In this document: one piece after another, positions 34,575 to 45,214 of the stretch
Numbering within the stretch: the stretch's first letter is position 1
How the letters are laid out: every line of letters starts with the position of its first letter
DNA from: Microbotryomycetes sp. JL201
Taxonomy: Eukaryota > Basidiomycota > Microbotryomycetes
DNA: 64,000 nucleotides
Direction of reading: 5' to 3'
NCBI GenBank assembly: GCA_033819885.1
Contig: JAQYUZ010000010.1
Coordinates: 124,001 to 188,000, forward strand
Translations under genes and position numbers: made by a program
Notes under the pieces: generated by a model
Databases searched by the model: none
What the model was told of the DNA's origin: nothing
What the model saw: the letters and a program-made list of their open reading frames with translations, nothing else

Positions 34575-37500
34575 CTACCGCAATAATTCCTCCCTCGCCT
34601 TTGCTCCATCCATAACCCGGAGTCCTCGTCTCGAATCCTCGTCCTGCGGTCAATGCTCAGCTTGAGCACATTTTGCCAGTTGCAAGCACTTTACTGACTC
34701 ACAGATCGGACAAAGCTGAGTCCTCTGGCGTAGTGAGCCAGATCACTCGGAATGGCCGACGGCAACTGCAAAACCTGGTAGACAGCCTCCGGTTTTAGCC
34801 CGGCGTAGCTGCAGCAACAGCACGCGTTGAAAGCTCACCTTGATATTGTTCTTTCGCTCCAGACCCCGTTCAGTCCATTTGTCGGCCAACCGGTCGGCCG
34901 TCTCGAATGCCAATGCACACTCGAGTTTCTTGTCCTTCGCCTGATCAGGCACAACAACCCAATGTTCACCGAACCCACCATCGATGAGAGACACGATAGA
35001 GCTGGACACTTCGAAACTGTCTCTGCGTAGGGCCTTGCCGCTGTCAAACTCGATCAAAACGGGCTCGAGAGAGGTCAAAGCTCGTTGCTTCCAGAAAGGC
35101 GCGCTGGCGTACTCCAGGCCATCAAGACCATGCTGCCAGCAAGCACGTTACTAGGCATATTCCGGTGACCTCAGGGCAGGACAGCGAGTCTTACCCAAAA
35201 GTAGGCTATTTCGGACCCCTCCTTTAGTTCGGAAACTTGACGACCGTCCTGAACGACGCGACAACTCGGTCGGCTAAATTTCTGAGGGAATCACGAGACT
35301 GGCTCACCGCAATCGATTCGGCAAACTCGAGCGCCGCTTGCCTTTCGGCGCTTGAACTTCCAGCTCCGCGCCATGCGTAGACCTCACCGACAATGCTTAA
35401 TACAGCGCAAAACCCGGAGCACAGATTCGCCGACGACTGCACGAACGATTGTCAGCATTGCCGCATGATTATTGTCTGGCCTGTTGGAGAGACTGCCGAC
35501 TAACCAAGTCGCGTTCCTCCACAAAAACGATGCCATGCCTCGCTTGAACCGTATACAATTTCGTCTCCAAATGATCAAAGTCGTCCCTCAAGCCATTCAA
35601 GATTGTCAATTGGTCACCAAATACTTGGCCAAACGAGACCGTCTCTTGGCCAAATCTCATCTTGACAACGTCTATCGGCGGGATCGAATTTGATTTGGCA
35701 AGGTTGGCAATTCTGGTTTCAATCCTCGAAGAGTCGTTTCCGACGACAGAATCTCGACCATACCAAACAAACATTTGTTTTGTTTCCCCAGTCTGCGAGC
35801 CGTTGGAAACGAGAGTCCTGTTGACGACGGCGAGAATCTCTGTTTGGAACAAGCAATGATTGTGCGCGATCGGCTCAGACTCGTTCGTGACGAGCGAATA
35901 TACGTCAAAGTGGATAGACTCTCCCGGCAAAGATGTCGGTTGGCGTGGATTGAGGCAGAGCTGGACGGCTTCGTCGACCGCTGCAGCGTGAGGAGCAATG
36001 TGTTCGGCTTGTCTGCTTGTCTCGAGCTGAGACAACGGGGTGAATGATTCGTTCTTGCTTGCAGTGTCGATCGTCGGCGCAGGTGCTTTGTCTGCAACCT
36101 CGGACGAAGGTGTCGGCGTACTGACAGCTCGAACCTCGGGTTCCTGTCGCATTGTTGAGGAATGCAGAGTCGAGGGAGATCGTGACTCGGAAGCTTCACC
36201 AAAATGATGGTTGCTGGACTGCACCTTGACCCCATAAGATGCCTTCAAAGCCGCATCAACAGGTTTGCTCGTCGACTTGGTTTGACCCCACATCTTGGCG
36301 GCGTCTTTTACAGATACGGGCGAGGATGGTCTCGATCCAGAGTCAGACTTGTTCATCGGCGGGGACTTTGGCGTGCCCGACGCTTGTGGTAAAGCGGTCG
36401 AGCTGACTCCAGCTGGCGGATACGTGCCAGACGAAGATGGCGTAGGCTTTGACTGAGTCGACATGCCCGGCAAAGCAGGGCCGCGCGAATATTTTGGCTC
36501 GGGCGCCTTGTCACTGGTGACAAGTGCAGCCGTGCTCGACCAGGATCGACCGTGTGACGGGCTGACAGGGGCGCTCCAGCGCGCAGCAGCCGGCTTGTCT
36601 TCGGTTGGGGATTGCACAAACATCGTATTCGACGTTGTAGGAGAGTCATGGCTCGTCGAGCCTGATGTTCGGGTGTCGCCTGCAGAGTTTTGCTGCGATG
36701 CTCGAGCAGCCACCAAGCCAGGCAGCCCAAAGCCGGCGTCTTTCGACGATGGCCGAGCGTGCATCGGGCCACTCTCTGTGTCGTGATGCTGCCGCTGTGA
36801 GTTGAGCCGCGGTCCAGGCGCGGCAGAGCCAAACGCAGACGCCATTGATCGCGGCTCGTCTGCCTTCGAGCCAAGACTGGCAGGTTTCGATGGCTTTACC
36901 GGTTGATACTTTTGCGCGACACGCTCGGTTATGGCATCTTTCTCGTCCGCCGCCTCTTTGCCGTCGATCGTACCTTGCAGCAACGAGGCCAAGCTTCTCG
37001 CGCCTGGCGCAGGCTGCTCGTTCGCGCCTACTTTGTTGGCCCACTTTGACCTGGTGGCGGCCATCTCTTTTTCGATTCTTTCTGTCTCCTCTTGCTCTGC
37101 CTCTGTTGGTCCCATATTGATTCTGTGCAGCCGTGGTGCCTTTGATGCACCTCCCATGAAAGCGGCCAGAGAGATCGGTCCTCCGTTGTCGGCGCCTTTG
37201 CCCTGGCTCGCGAGCGCGATAATGTTGTCTCGGGCCGACGCCGTGTCTCGGGGATCAGAGTTTGCGTTCATCTGCGCCACGCGGTCCTAATCGCGTGCGA
37301 TCGTTCAGTATGTTGGCGAGCTCGGGCCGCTCCGCTCAATCATCAGACTGACCTTGACGCCAAGTCTGGCGGGCTGTTCGTCAGACACGGCTGCCATTGT
37401 GTTGTGGGCCTCGATAGGTTTGCTCAGATCGAGTCCTTTGCCGCTACCGAGCTGTTGCCGTGACGGTGACGGCTGCGCAATGACGCTGACGTTCGGCTGG

Positions 37501-37751
37501 GTGCCTGAAATGGCACCAGGCAGCGCAGACGCGGAAGGAGGAGCTGTCTGCGGGCTGTTGGTGCCCGACGAGCTTTGCCTCCACGCGTAACGTTCCGTGG
37601 CCGGACTGAGACTCGCGCGCGGAAACGCTGGGAGCTGCGCGGCGAACGACGATGACGATCCAAACGCAGACGGCGACGGTGCGTGTTCTTCTACGTCTTG
37701 TACTTGCTGCAAAGACGCGGGCAGGATGTCGGCGTCGACAAAAGAGGTCAT
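34575..37751 (-). CDS. Gelsolin-repeat actin-binding protein
   Basis: The N-terminal half, more than 450 residues, is Ser/Pro/Lys-rich and disordered, with the block ISLAAFMGGASKAPRLHRI characteristic of fungal gelsolin-like proteins. The C-terminal half holds gelsolin/villin-type repeats: VYSLVTNES with TKQMFVWYGRDS, then FGQETVSFGQVFGDQLTILNG, then IVGEVYAWRGAGSSSAERQAALE, then FGEHWVVVPD. These folds bind actin and often calcium. The last coding segments read AGLKPEAVYQVLQLP, SDLAHYARGLSFVRS, and after an intron a short exon DEDSRRGLRVMDGAKAREEL to the stop at 34575. At least five introns are needed. The start is taken at MTSFVDADILPASLQ; an ATG six codons upstream is possible. Exact function is not known from sequence. 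Confidence 0.75.
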
Positions 37752-38154
37752 GCACCGTCCAGAACGCAAACCGAGAGAGTGGGGCCCGCGACTACTTTTT
37801 GTCTCGTAGTAGATAAACCCGCTTTAGATTGTCATTATCATCAATTTCTGACTCTGTCGACTGAAAATGTCATGATTGTCAAGACTCGTTCTGGATTTTG
37901 GAGAGTTCGGGCCCGCAAATTCACTGATCCCTATGGAGGCCGACTACCGACGAATGCCATTCGTGCTCGAGCCAGAGTCATCTACCAAGTCCTTCGGAAG
38001 GTGCTGATGCGGTCCTGTCAGCTGGTTACAGAGTATATGCTCACGCTCTAAATCTCAAGCTCGCAAAACCGAGTCAAACATGGTTATCAGTTGTCTGTTC
38101 AGACTGCTTCTCGGACTTCATCGTCGGTAGGCATAAAGTGCAACAGATCTACTG
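37752..38154. other. Spacer between RGP1 and the gelsolin-repeat gene
   Basis: About 400 bases, both flanking genes on the minus strand. It should contain the gelsolin-gene promoter and the RGP1 3' UTR. No coding similarity. Confidence 0.5.
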
Positions 38155-41100
38155 CTATGCTGCAAATATACTCGTCGTCGGCTTGAATGGTGTGTTGCTG
38201 CAGAACAACCAGGGTCACTTGACGAGCGCGACCAAACATCAAGCAACAACAAGACTCACCCTGGATAAACCTTGATAGGAATACTACACTCGACGACATC
38301 GACCTTTGCTGGCACGAGAACGACCGACCCTGTTTGTTCAGGTTTGACTTGTTGTCTGGCGATAGACAAGCTGTTTGTAGTCCTGTGCAAGCTTGCACCG
38401 GTCGCGCTCCTCTGCAATGGACCAGGCAGAGGTGGAGGCTCAGGCGAGTTCGATTTGAACATGACGGGCACGTAACCCAAGTCTGGGACGGCTCTGAATG
38501 ACGAGTGAGCGGTTGACGGATCAGAGACGGGCATGAGATGCACGGCTCCAGTCGGAGTAATGACGGGAGGCGGAGGCAACGTCAACGGCACGGCCGGTTC
38601 GAAACCGTATGCGAACGACTTTGACCTTCCGTGTCGAGACAGCGCGTTCGTCGGACTGCCGCCTTGCAGTGGTCCAGGCCGTTGCGAGCCGAGGACGCGA
38701 TCCCGCTCTTTCATCGTCAGAATTGAATTCGGGGCAGGCGCCTCTGGTGACGGCGGGATCACGAGAAAAGACAATCGGACGGACCACTGCAACTTGACGC
38801 CGGACGTGCCGAAATCGGGAGTCGCACCGCTCGGTATCGCCAAAGCGAAACCGATTCTGGCGCTGTCCAACGTCGTCTCGTGGTGCTCAGCGTGAAGACG
38901 TCTGGTGATTTGACGGATTTGGTTCGCTGTCCGGGTTGAGATTGTCGTTTCTACCAGCTCGTGCGTCTCGAGTCGAGCAGACACCTGCACAGATGCTCTC
39001 AGCGGCATACTACATTGTCCGTCAAAGGTTACGTACCCTCAGCACTCGGCCTTCGCCACTGTTTATCACGACAGAGCCGTTGACGGTCTCTCCAAGCCTG
39101 TACGCTGACTTGACGAGCGTGAGTTTGGACACGAGGTAACCGTCTTTGTTGATGTCGTAGGACACTATGATTGGGTGCCAATGTCAGAGCTGCGTTCCCG
39201 TCGACACAACGCACACCTGCCTTTTTGCGAATTGCGAGTGACAATCTCGACAGCCGCCTTGCATCCTCCTCCGTCATCTTCTTCACCGATGGCAACACCG
39301 CGCGTCCTAGACTGCCGCTCCGGACGGAGGGACGGTGCCGACTCTAGAATGGGAGACTGGAGCGGCTTGAGTTCGGGGGACATGGCCGTAGCGATCATCT
39401 CGGGCGAGTTGACAGCGACAGAGTCCAGCAAATTGCCAGCGTACTCTTCGAACTCGCGACGTCCGTGCGCTGTTTCGTGGATATCGTCAGCCCGAGGTTA
39501 GGCAATAGAAAGCAGCAAAGCGCACGAAATTTCGCAGCCTTGCGCAAAGTCGGCTCGTCATCGCTTGCGGTAATCAGAGCTTCATCTCGGTGGTATACGA
39601 TTGGGTTCGTAAGATCGTAAAAGGGTCGTGCACCCGTCACTGTTCTCAAATTCTGCGATTAATACCGGATCACTCGTCTCTGTTTGCGTCCTCACCTCCG
39701 ACGTGATTGTATATTCGGATCGGCACTCTCATCACTCGGCTGGTCGCATCCCTTGCTGCGCCTCTCGCTGCCGAAGGACTCGTGACAGTTCCTAAACGAG
39801 TTCTGCTCGTGCCGACAACGAGGTTGTAATTAAACTTTATAGCTCGGCCCCTGAATGAAGGAGGCAGGTCGGCGGGTATCCTGATACTAAAGGTATCTGC
39901 GAAGAAAACGTGAATGAATTGCTTTTCGAAGCCTGTTGGCGGTTGACGTACAACTCTTGCTCTCGCCCGGCTCGAGAATCAAGTCGACAGCCAAAATACT
40001 GGGCGGAGACGAGAACGTGGGTATGCTCTTGTCCATCATGGTTTGCGTCTTGCGTTCCTCGAGTGAAGCCGCGCCCGGAGCCGATTCAGGCGCTTGTGAC
40101 GAGCCCCACAGCCAATCTCGCCATCCTCCAGTTGTACCAGCTCCTGCTCCTCTCGCGGTTGGTCTAGCGCCGCTGCTTCTTCTTTCGTTGAGCGTTCCTC
40201 CACCGACAGCTGCGCCTTGACCGCCGACAAGCTCCTTCTTCAGTCGAATGAACTCGTTCGTCTTGACGAGAGAGTCATCAACTTCAAAGGACCCCTCAAG
40301 ATGTGCAAAAGACCAAAGCAATGCCACCGTGTCCGGTGGATGAAAGTATTGATTCCGAGCAGCCGCGGATGAGGGTCTAGGGATCGGCGGCACCGGCATG
40401 GGTCGTGGAACGCTGTTGCCAGTTGCTTTGCTATCAAAGCTCAGCTGAGCAATGTCGTCCATCGTTTCGTTTCGCTTGAGACCGTAGAAACCTCGGCCGG
40501 GCAAGGATGCCTGGGAGTCGGTAGGATCGTAATCGCTGCCAGAGTCAGAATCTTCTCGGTCGGGGACCGATCTGGAAGGGTGTCTCTGAACTTCAATTGG
40601 AGAGTCTGGATCGTGTCCGAGGTGTGGGATGCCAGTCGGTAGTGCATTCCGACCTGGCGTGTTTGAAGATGCCGCAGGAGGAAAAGCTGCGTCATCCATG
40701 TATGATGGATGTTCCTCCAGTCCCTCTGCCATTTGCGCTGTCAAGCGTCGGGAAATCAGACATTGTGTCGAATCAACAGACTGCCGACTCACCTCTGCCT
40801 GACGCCGCGGTAGTGAGAGCCGCAGCAAGCTGTGGCGCCGCCATACTGCCACCAAGCTTGTTTCTTTGATGGGCCTTCTGGACAAGGCTCTTCTTCGGTG
40901 ACAATTCATCCGTACGTGCGCTGCCATTGATCAAATCTGGACTGCTGAAAGCCATGCTCTGACTTCTTGCATGAACGTTCGCCCCAGCACCCGGTCTCCT
41001 TGGTCCGCCCGAATACAACCCAGTGGCCGGCCTCTTAGGTTCTGCTACAGGTGCGGGCGGCAGAGGCCTGCCGATCAAGCCTTTCCTTGTCGGAAACGGC

Positions 41101-41607
41101 TTTGCCTTCTCTCCCGATCTCGGCAGAATGCTCGTTACTGATCTGTTTGTCGTTCCGTTCGAGGGAGTGCTTGACGCAAATCCAAAAAAGGACGGCTGTG
41201 ACTTATGAGTTGCGGCTGTCGCGAGATTGAGAGATGAAGCGCTGGCAAAGGAAGGGCGCCTCGAGTGACTGGCCAGTCTCTCCGTCGTTGTGGATCCGCC
41301 GGAGCTGCTCGTGGTCGAGATGCTGCGGCCCCATTTTTCCTGTTGGTCGTTGATGTCTGTTCGTCCCTGCGTAAATGTTGCAGTGCCTTCCGACCCGTGA
41401 CCTTGTGATGGCGCTGCGGTTGAATCACTCGCTGCGAACGACGACGAAGCGTATGGACCGCGATGGGAGCCAGGAGGCAGCGACAGCGGATCTCGAGCTG
41501 ATGGAGGAGACGTGTTTTTGAAGGTGATGGTCGCCGTAAAGACCTCCCCGGCAAAGAAGGCTGACGCTCCGGGCTGAACGCTGACGGCCAGACCTGGCTT
41601 GGGGGCC
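38155..41607 (-). CDS. RGP1: RGP1, arrestin-like subunit of the RIC1-RGP1 GEF
   Basis: RGP1 with RIC1 activates YPT6/Rab6 for endosome-to-Golgi recycling. The first resolved exon reads LAVSVQPGASAFFAGEVFTATITFKNTSPP, the family's arrestin-like opening, followed by a long Ser/Pro-rich insert. Later exons give VDLILEPGESKS, IPADLPPSFRGRAIKFNYNLVVG, RVMRVPIRIY, ETHELVETTI with the Arg/His helix, IGFALAIPSGATPDFGTSGVKLQWSVRLSF and VVECSIPIKVYPG. A last exon spliced in phase 2 adds NTPFKPTTSIFAA before the stop at 38155. The LPPSFRG and VECSIPIKVYP-NTPF blocks are diagnostic. The start is unresolved: an acceptor lies at 41608 and a small 5' exon must lie upstream, possibly from the ATG at 41789. 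Confidence 0.85.
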
Positions 41608-42197
41608 CTGCGCAAGCGTCGAGATCGGTCAGTGCTCGTGCTTGAGGGTACGTGAAAGCACACGGCCCGGCAAGCTAGTCCAGCGAGGCTTGTCGGCGCC
41701 TGTCGCTATCGCTGCAGGTGCCACGTGATGCCTTCACGCCGCTTAGAGCGTTCTTTGCCTGGCGAACGAGCTGTGTCGAGCCTTGTCATCAACTCACATG
41801 CTCTGCCGCCGACTGTCGTCAGCTGCAAAGAGCAGCCGACAGCCTCAGGCCAAAGTTGAATCACTCGAGCACTCGAAGGGCGCGAAGCGAAACAGAGTGA
41901 CCCGGCAGCAGCAATCAACAATGATCGATACGAACGATGCTGGATGCGCCGGACGGGTTGGCGTGTGTTGCGGAAGGCTAGCGACCGGAAGCAGCGCAGT
42001 CACACTGATCCTTATCGCTTTGGACGAGGTCCTAGCGAGTAACACATAAACGAACCTCATGATTCCTTCACTGGTCGGTTGAGAACACTTGCCATTCCAG
42101 AAAGCTACAATTAAGCGCAGATATTTTGACAAATCACAAAGGAAACCAGCTCCTCGTGTCAACGAAAGTGCAGACTGTCAGAGACCGAAGATGGCCT
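41608..42197. other. Region between RGP1 and the repeat-protein gene
   Basis: About 590 bases. It likely holds the unresolved first exon of RGP1 (candidate ATG at 41789 on the minus strand) and its promoter. No independent gene is supported. Confidence 0.4.
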
Positions 42198-44292
42198 TCA
42201 CATTCGATGGCGGGAGAGCCTCAAGAAACGATGGTTTCCAGATCCGCCTTCAAAATAGCTGCGCCGCTCATTTGACGGTGTGGCGCTCGATGTCAATCGG
42301 GAGGTCGTCGGGGTTGCGGTCGTGATCATCGACTTTGAGGTCGTCATGGCAGCCTGCATCCTCGCTGCCTTCGTTACCGACTTGGTCGTTCTTGCCGTCG
42401 TCGGCGATGTAGACTTGGTGCTTGTCTTCTTCATAGGCGTGCAGCCTGCCACAGGCCCCTTGCAAACCGCCTTCTTGTCACCACCAGCAATGATTGCCTT
42501 GGTCACGCAATCCTGAACCTGGTGGAAGCAAGTAACGAAAGCCGGTCCATAACTCGTCGCATTGTTGAAAAACGAATCGAAAATCTTGTTAGCTTGCGCT
42601 TGCGTCAACTTGTGCTTGTTGATCGTCGAGTTGTTTACATAGGTCGCTGAAAACTTCGTAAGGTCGCTAAAGAACGAGGAAGGCAAGTATCCGGCAAACT
42701 GCTCGCTGATACCTCGAATCATGGTCGACGCTACTTGTGGCGCTTGACCGGACGTGATGCACTTCTGGGCCGCTTTGCCGTCGCCGGTTCGAATGAGCTC
42801 GGCGGCACACTTTTGCAACGTTTCGGCCAGTGTGACAGTGTTACCAGACAAAGTCGAAGCCACACTGTCGATCGCGTTTGAAATTTGCGAAGACACCTGA
42901 CCGGCGAGCGCGGCGTTGGGAGATGACGCTTTCGCCAGATTGTAGTTGAGAATGTTCTTGACTTTGGTCACGAGCGATGCAGGCAGAACTCCGACGAACT
43001 GCTCAAGAACGCCGTTCGTGGCCGTCTGCAAGGTGCTCATGGCACCGCCAGACTTTGTAAAGCACTCGAGCGAGCTAGAGTTGCCCTTGAGCTGGATGCT
43101 CTCGGTATAGCATTCTTGCACTTGCTCAAGGGCCGTAACAGAGCTGCCGCTCAGGGTCGCAATGACACTTTTGATTGAAGCCTGGATTTGAGAGACTGAC
43201 AAGACAGGTGGTCAAACACTATCGGAAACATGCTTTCCATTGCGCTCACCAAGGTCGACTTGAGATGACGGCAAAAGCTCGCCCAGAACCGGAGTCACTG
43301 CATCAAAGACGCTTTGAAGGACGACATTAGGTAAAATGCCTACGAACTGGAAGCAGCGGATAAGCGACGGCCAGCAACAGCCAAACCTGCGTCGAAAGCG
43401 TTACCTGTTCGAGGATCGTATTGAGCGTGGCAGTCAAGCCTGCGCCATCACTGCCCGAGCTCGTCAAGCACGAATAGCCTTCCGGCAGACCACCGGCAGC
43501 CATGACCGTGCTCAAGCACTTCTCCAAACTCTTGGTGGTCGCCTTATCGAGCGTGTCGAGAGACAAGCCGGCAGCTGCAAACGCCTTTTCGAGCGCCTTT
43601 TTGATGTTGAGCGCGGCCATATCTGACAGCGAATCGTCAGAGTCGACGGTTTTGACTTCGGTCACGGTTATGAAGACGGGAGTGGCCGAATTCGCAGGCG
43701 CCGTGATGGTCGAGTCGGGCGTCTGCGTCCTGACGAGCGTTTCTACAAAGTGCAGGAGGTCTGAGCTTCGCGCTCGGGGCAGCAGGAACGAGTGCACTCA
43801 CGAGTGACCACATTCTTCGCGGCAGCTAGCTGCTCGTCGATAGCTTTTTGCAGCTCTGCGCCGCAATTCGTGCCAAGAAAGTCAGTTTCTGAGCATACCT
43901 GAGCTATCGTCGCACGTACCCTGTTCGAGCTTCTCGGCCGTGGCAAGAGGAATGTAGTCGACGCCAGCAAACGATTTGACCGTGTCGACGGCTCCGTTGA
44001 TCACAGTGTTCTTCGTCGGCTTGTCAATTTTCGGATGCGCGTTCTTTTTCAATTTCTTGTCTTTGATGGCTTGCTCCTTCGCCTCTTTCGCTTCTTTGGC
44101 CTCGTGCTTCGCCAGCTCTTGTTCCTTAGCAACAGCGTGTTCGGTCGACTTGAGAGAGTCGCCGATGATGTAATTGACGGCGTCCCAGGGATGGATTACG
44201 CCAGGATGGTCTGAGCAGGGCTCGGGAGTCGCGACGACCGTGGGTCCAACGGTGCCCAAAGCGAGAATCGCGAGTGACAAAGCGTGGCGCAT
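42198..44292 (-). CDS. Secreted protein with C-x15-C repeats
   Basis: I do not recognise the family. The N-terminus MRHALSLAILALGTVGPTVV is a clear signal peptide. A Lys/Glu/Ala-rich helical segment follows (KHEAKEAKEAKEQAIKDKK), then three repeats of about 105 residues and a partial fourth. Each repeat has two Cys separated by 15 residues (14 in the last), and in the full repeats an EQFVGILP-like motif (EQFVGILP, EQFVGVLP, EQFAGYLP) 18-19 residues after the second Cys. The repeats begin near 43590, 43205 and 42905, and the partial one near 42590. The C-terminal about 75 residues are Ser/Thr/Lys-rich with no GPI signal seen. About four introns are used. Secretion, low charge in the repeats and paired cysteines suggest a cell-surface, adhesin-like or effector role, but this is inference. 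Confidence 0.75.
42460..43600 (-). repeat. Three full and one partial C-x15-C protein repeats
   Basis: Repeat cysteines are in CLSTVMAAGGLPEGYSC, CYTESIQLKGNSSSLEC, CAAELIRTGDGKAAQKC and CVTKAIIAGGDKKAVC. The full copies share a helical lead-in (ATLSGSSVTALEQVQE and ASTLSGNTVTLAETLQK in copies 2 and 3) and the EQF-GxLP block. DNA-level identity is low, so the duplication is old. Confidence 0.8.
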
Positions 44293-45214
44293 GTCTATGT
44301 CTGATGATGTAGACTTGTAGATACGGTACGCGTCTCAACACAATCAGTATTGCGTTTCAGGGAAGCGTGTCTGGACGGCGTGACTAGAAAGCGCTCAGGC
44401 CTCGGGCGCGTGGAGAGAAAGAATGACTGTGGGTGAGTATGAAATGAGTGTGGGTGCCGCGATGGCGTCGTCAACGTGCGAGAAGTAGGTGTTGAGGCGT
44501 TTGTGAGGACGCGAATGTGGGAGACGAAGGAAAGAAGGTCAGTCGCGACCGTGAAAGTTCAACGGCCAGGCACGCGTGGCAACGCGTCAAGCCGCCTAAA
44601 TTCGGGATTCGAGGCACGCACAGCGGACGGTTGCACGTGCTACTCCCAAGAAACACACACAGCTGCAAGATCTGGCATGTCTGCGCGCATCGTCGCAACG
44701 TAAAGCTGCATCAGGAGCTGAGATTTTTTTCGCGAGGCAGTGAATGGCTCTCTAGATACGATACTTAAATCAGGCGATGAACATTGGAATACAATGATAC
44801 AGATGCTACACCCTTCGGAACGAGTCCCTTATTTTGGTGGTTGTGTGTTTTGGCAGACGCCCAACTTCCCTGCCTTGACTCTGTCCCAGTGCGGCCAGGC
44901 CCAAGTCAGTCAGGATTGCTCAGTCTGTTCAGTGACGTCTATTGCGTGTATGCGCTCGTGAACGGCAGGCCGTGCAGGTGATGCGCCGCTGGACTGTCGC
45001 GACGCGGCCAAACGTCACTCGTTCGGACAAGCCATCGAGCACACGCAAGTGTCCGCCAAGACCTCTGTCGCCTCGACAGCTCACAGTCATCGCTGCGTAC
45101 CGCTGACCAGTCGTGGGCGCGTCCGCAGCGGGGACCTCGACGACACTGCTGACTTGTACTGCGATCGGGCTGACTGCTGCACATTCTTCCTTCGCCATCA
45201 AGGGATTGAGATCC
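44293..45214. other. Divergent intergenic region between the secreted-repeat gene and RFC1
   Basis: About 920 bases. Small frames on both strands have no family similarity. It should hold both promoters; a short upstream RFC1 exon is possible, since the RFC1 N-terminus chosen here lacks an obvious PCNA-binding motif. Confidence 0.45.

Noticed and set aside
41706-41921. Short minus-strand frame upstream of RGP1 as a separate gene
   Set aside because: More likely part of the unresolved RGP1 5' exon and leader; no family similarity of its own.
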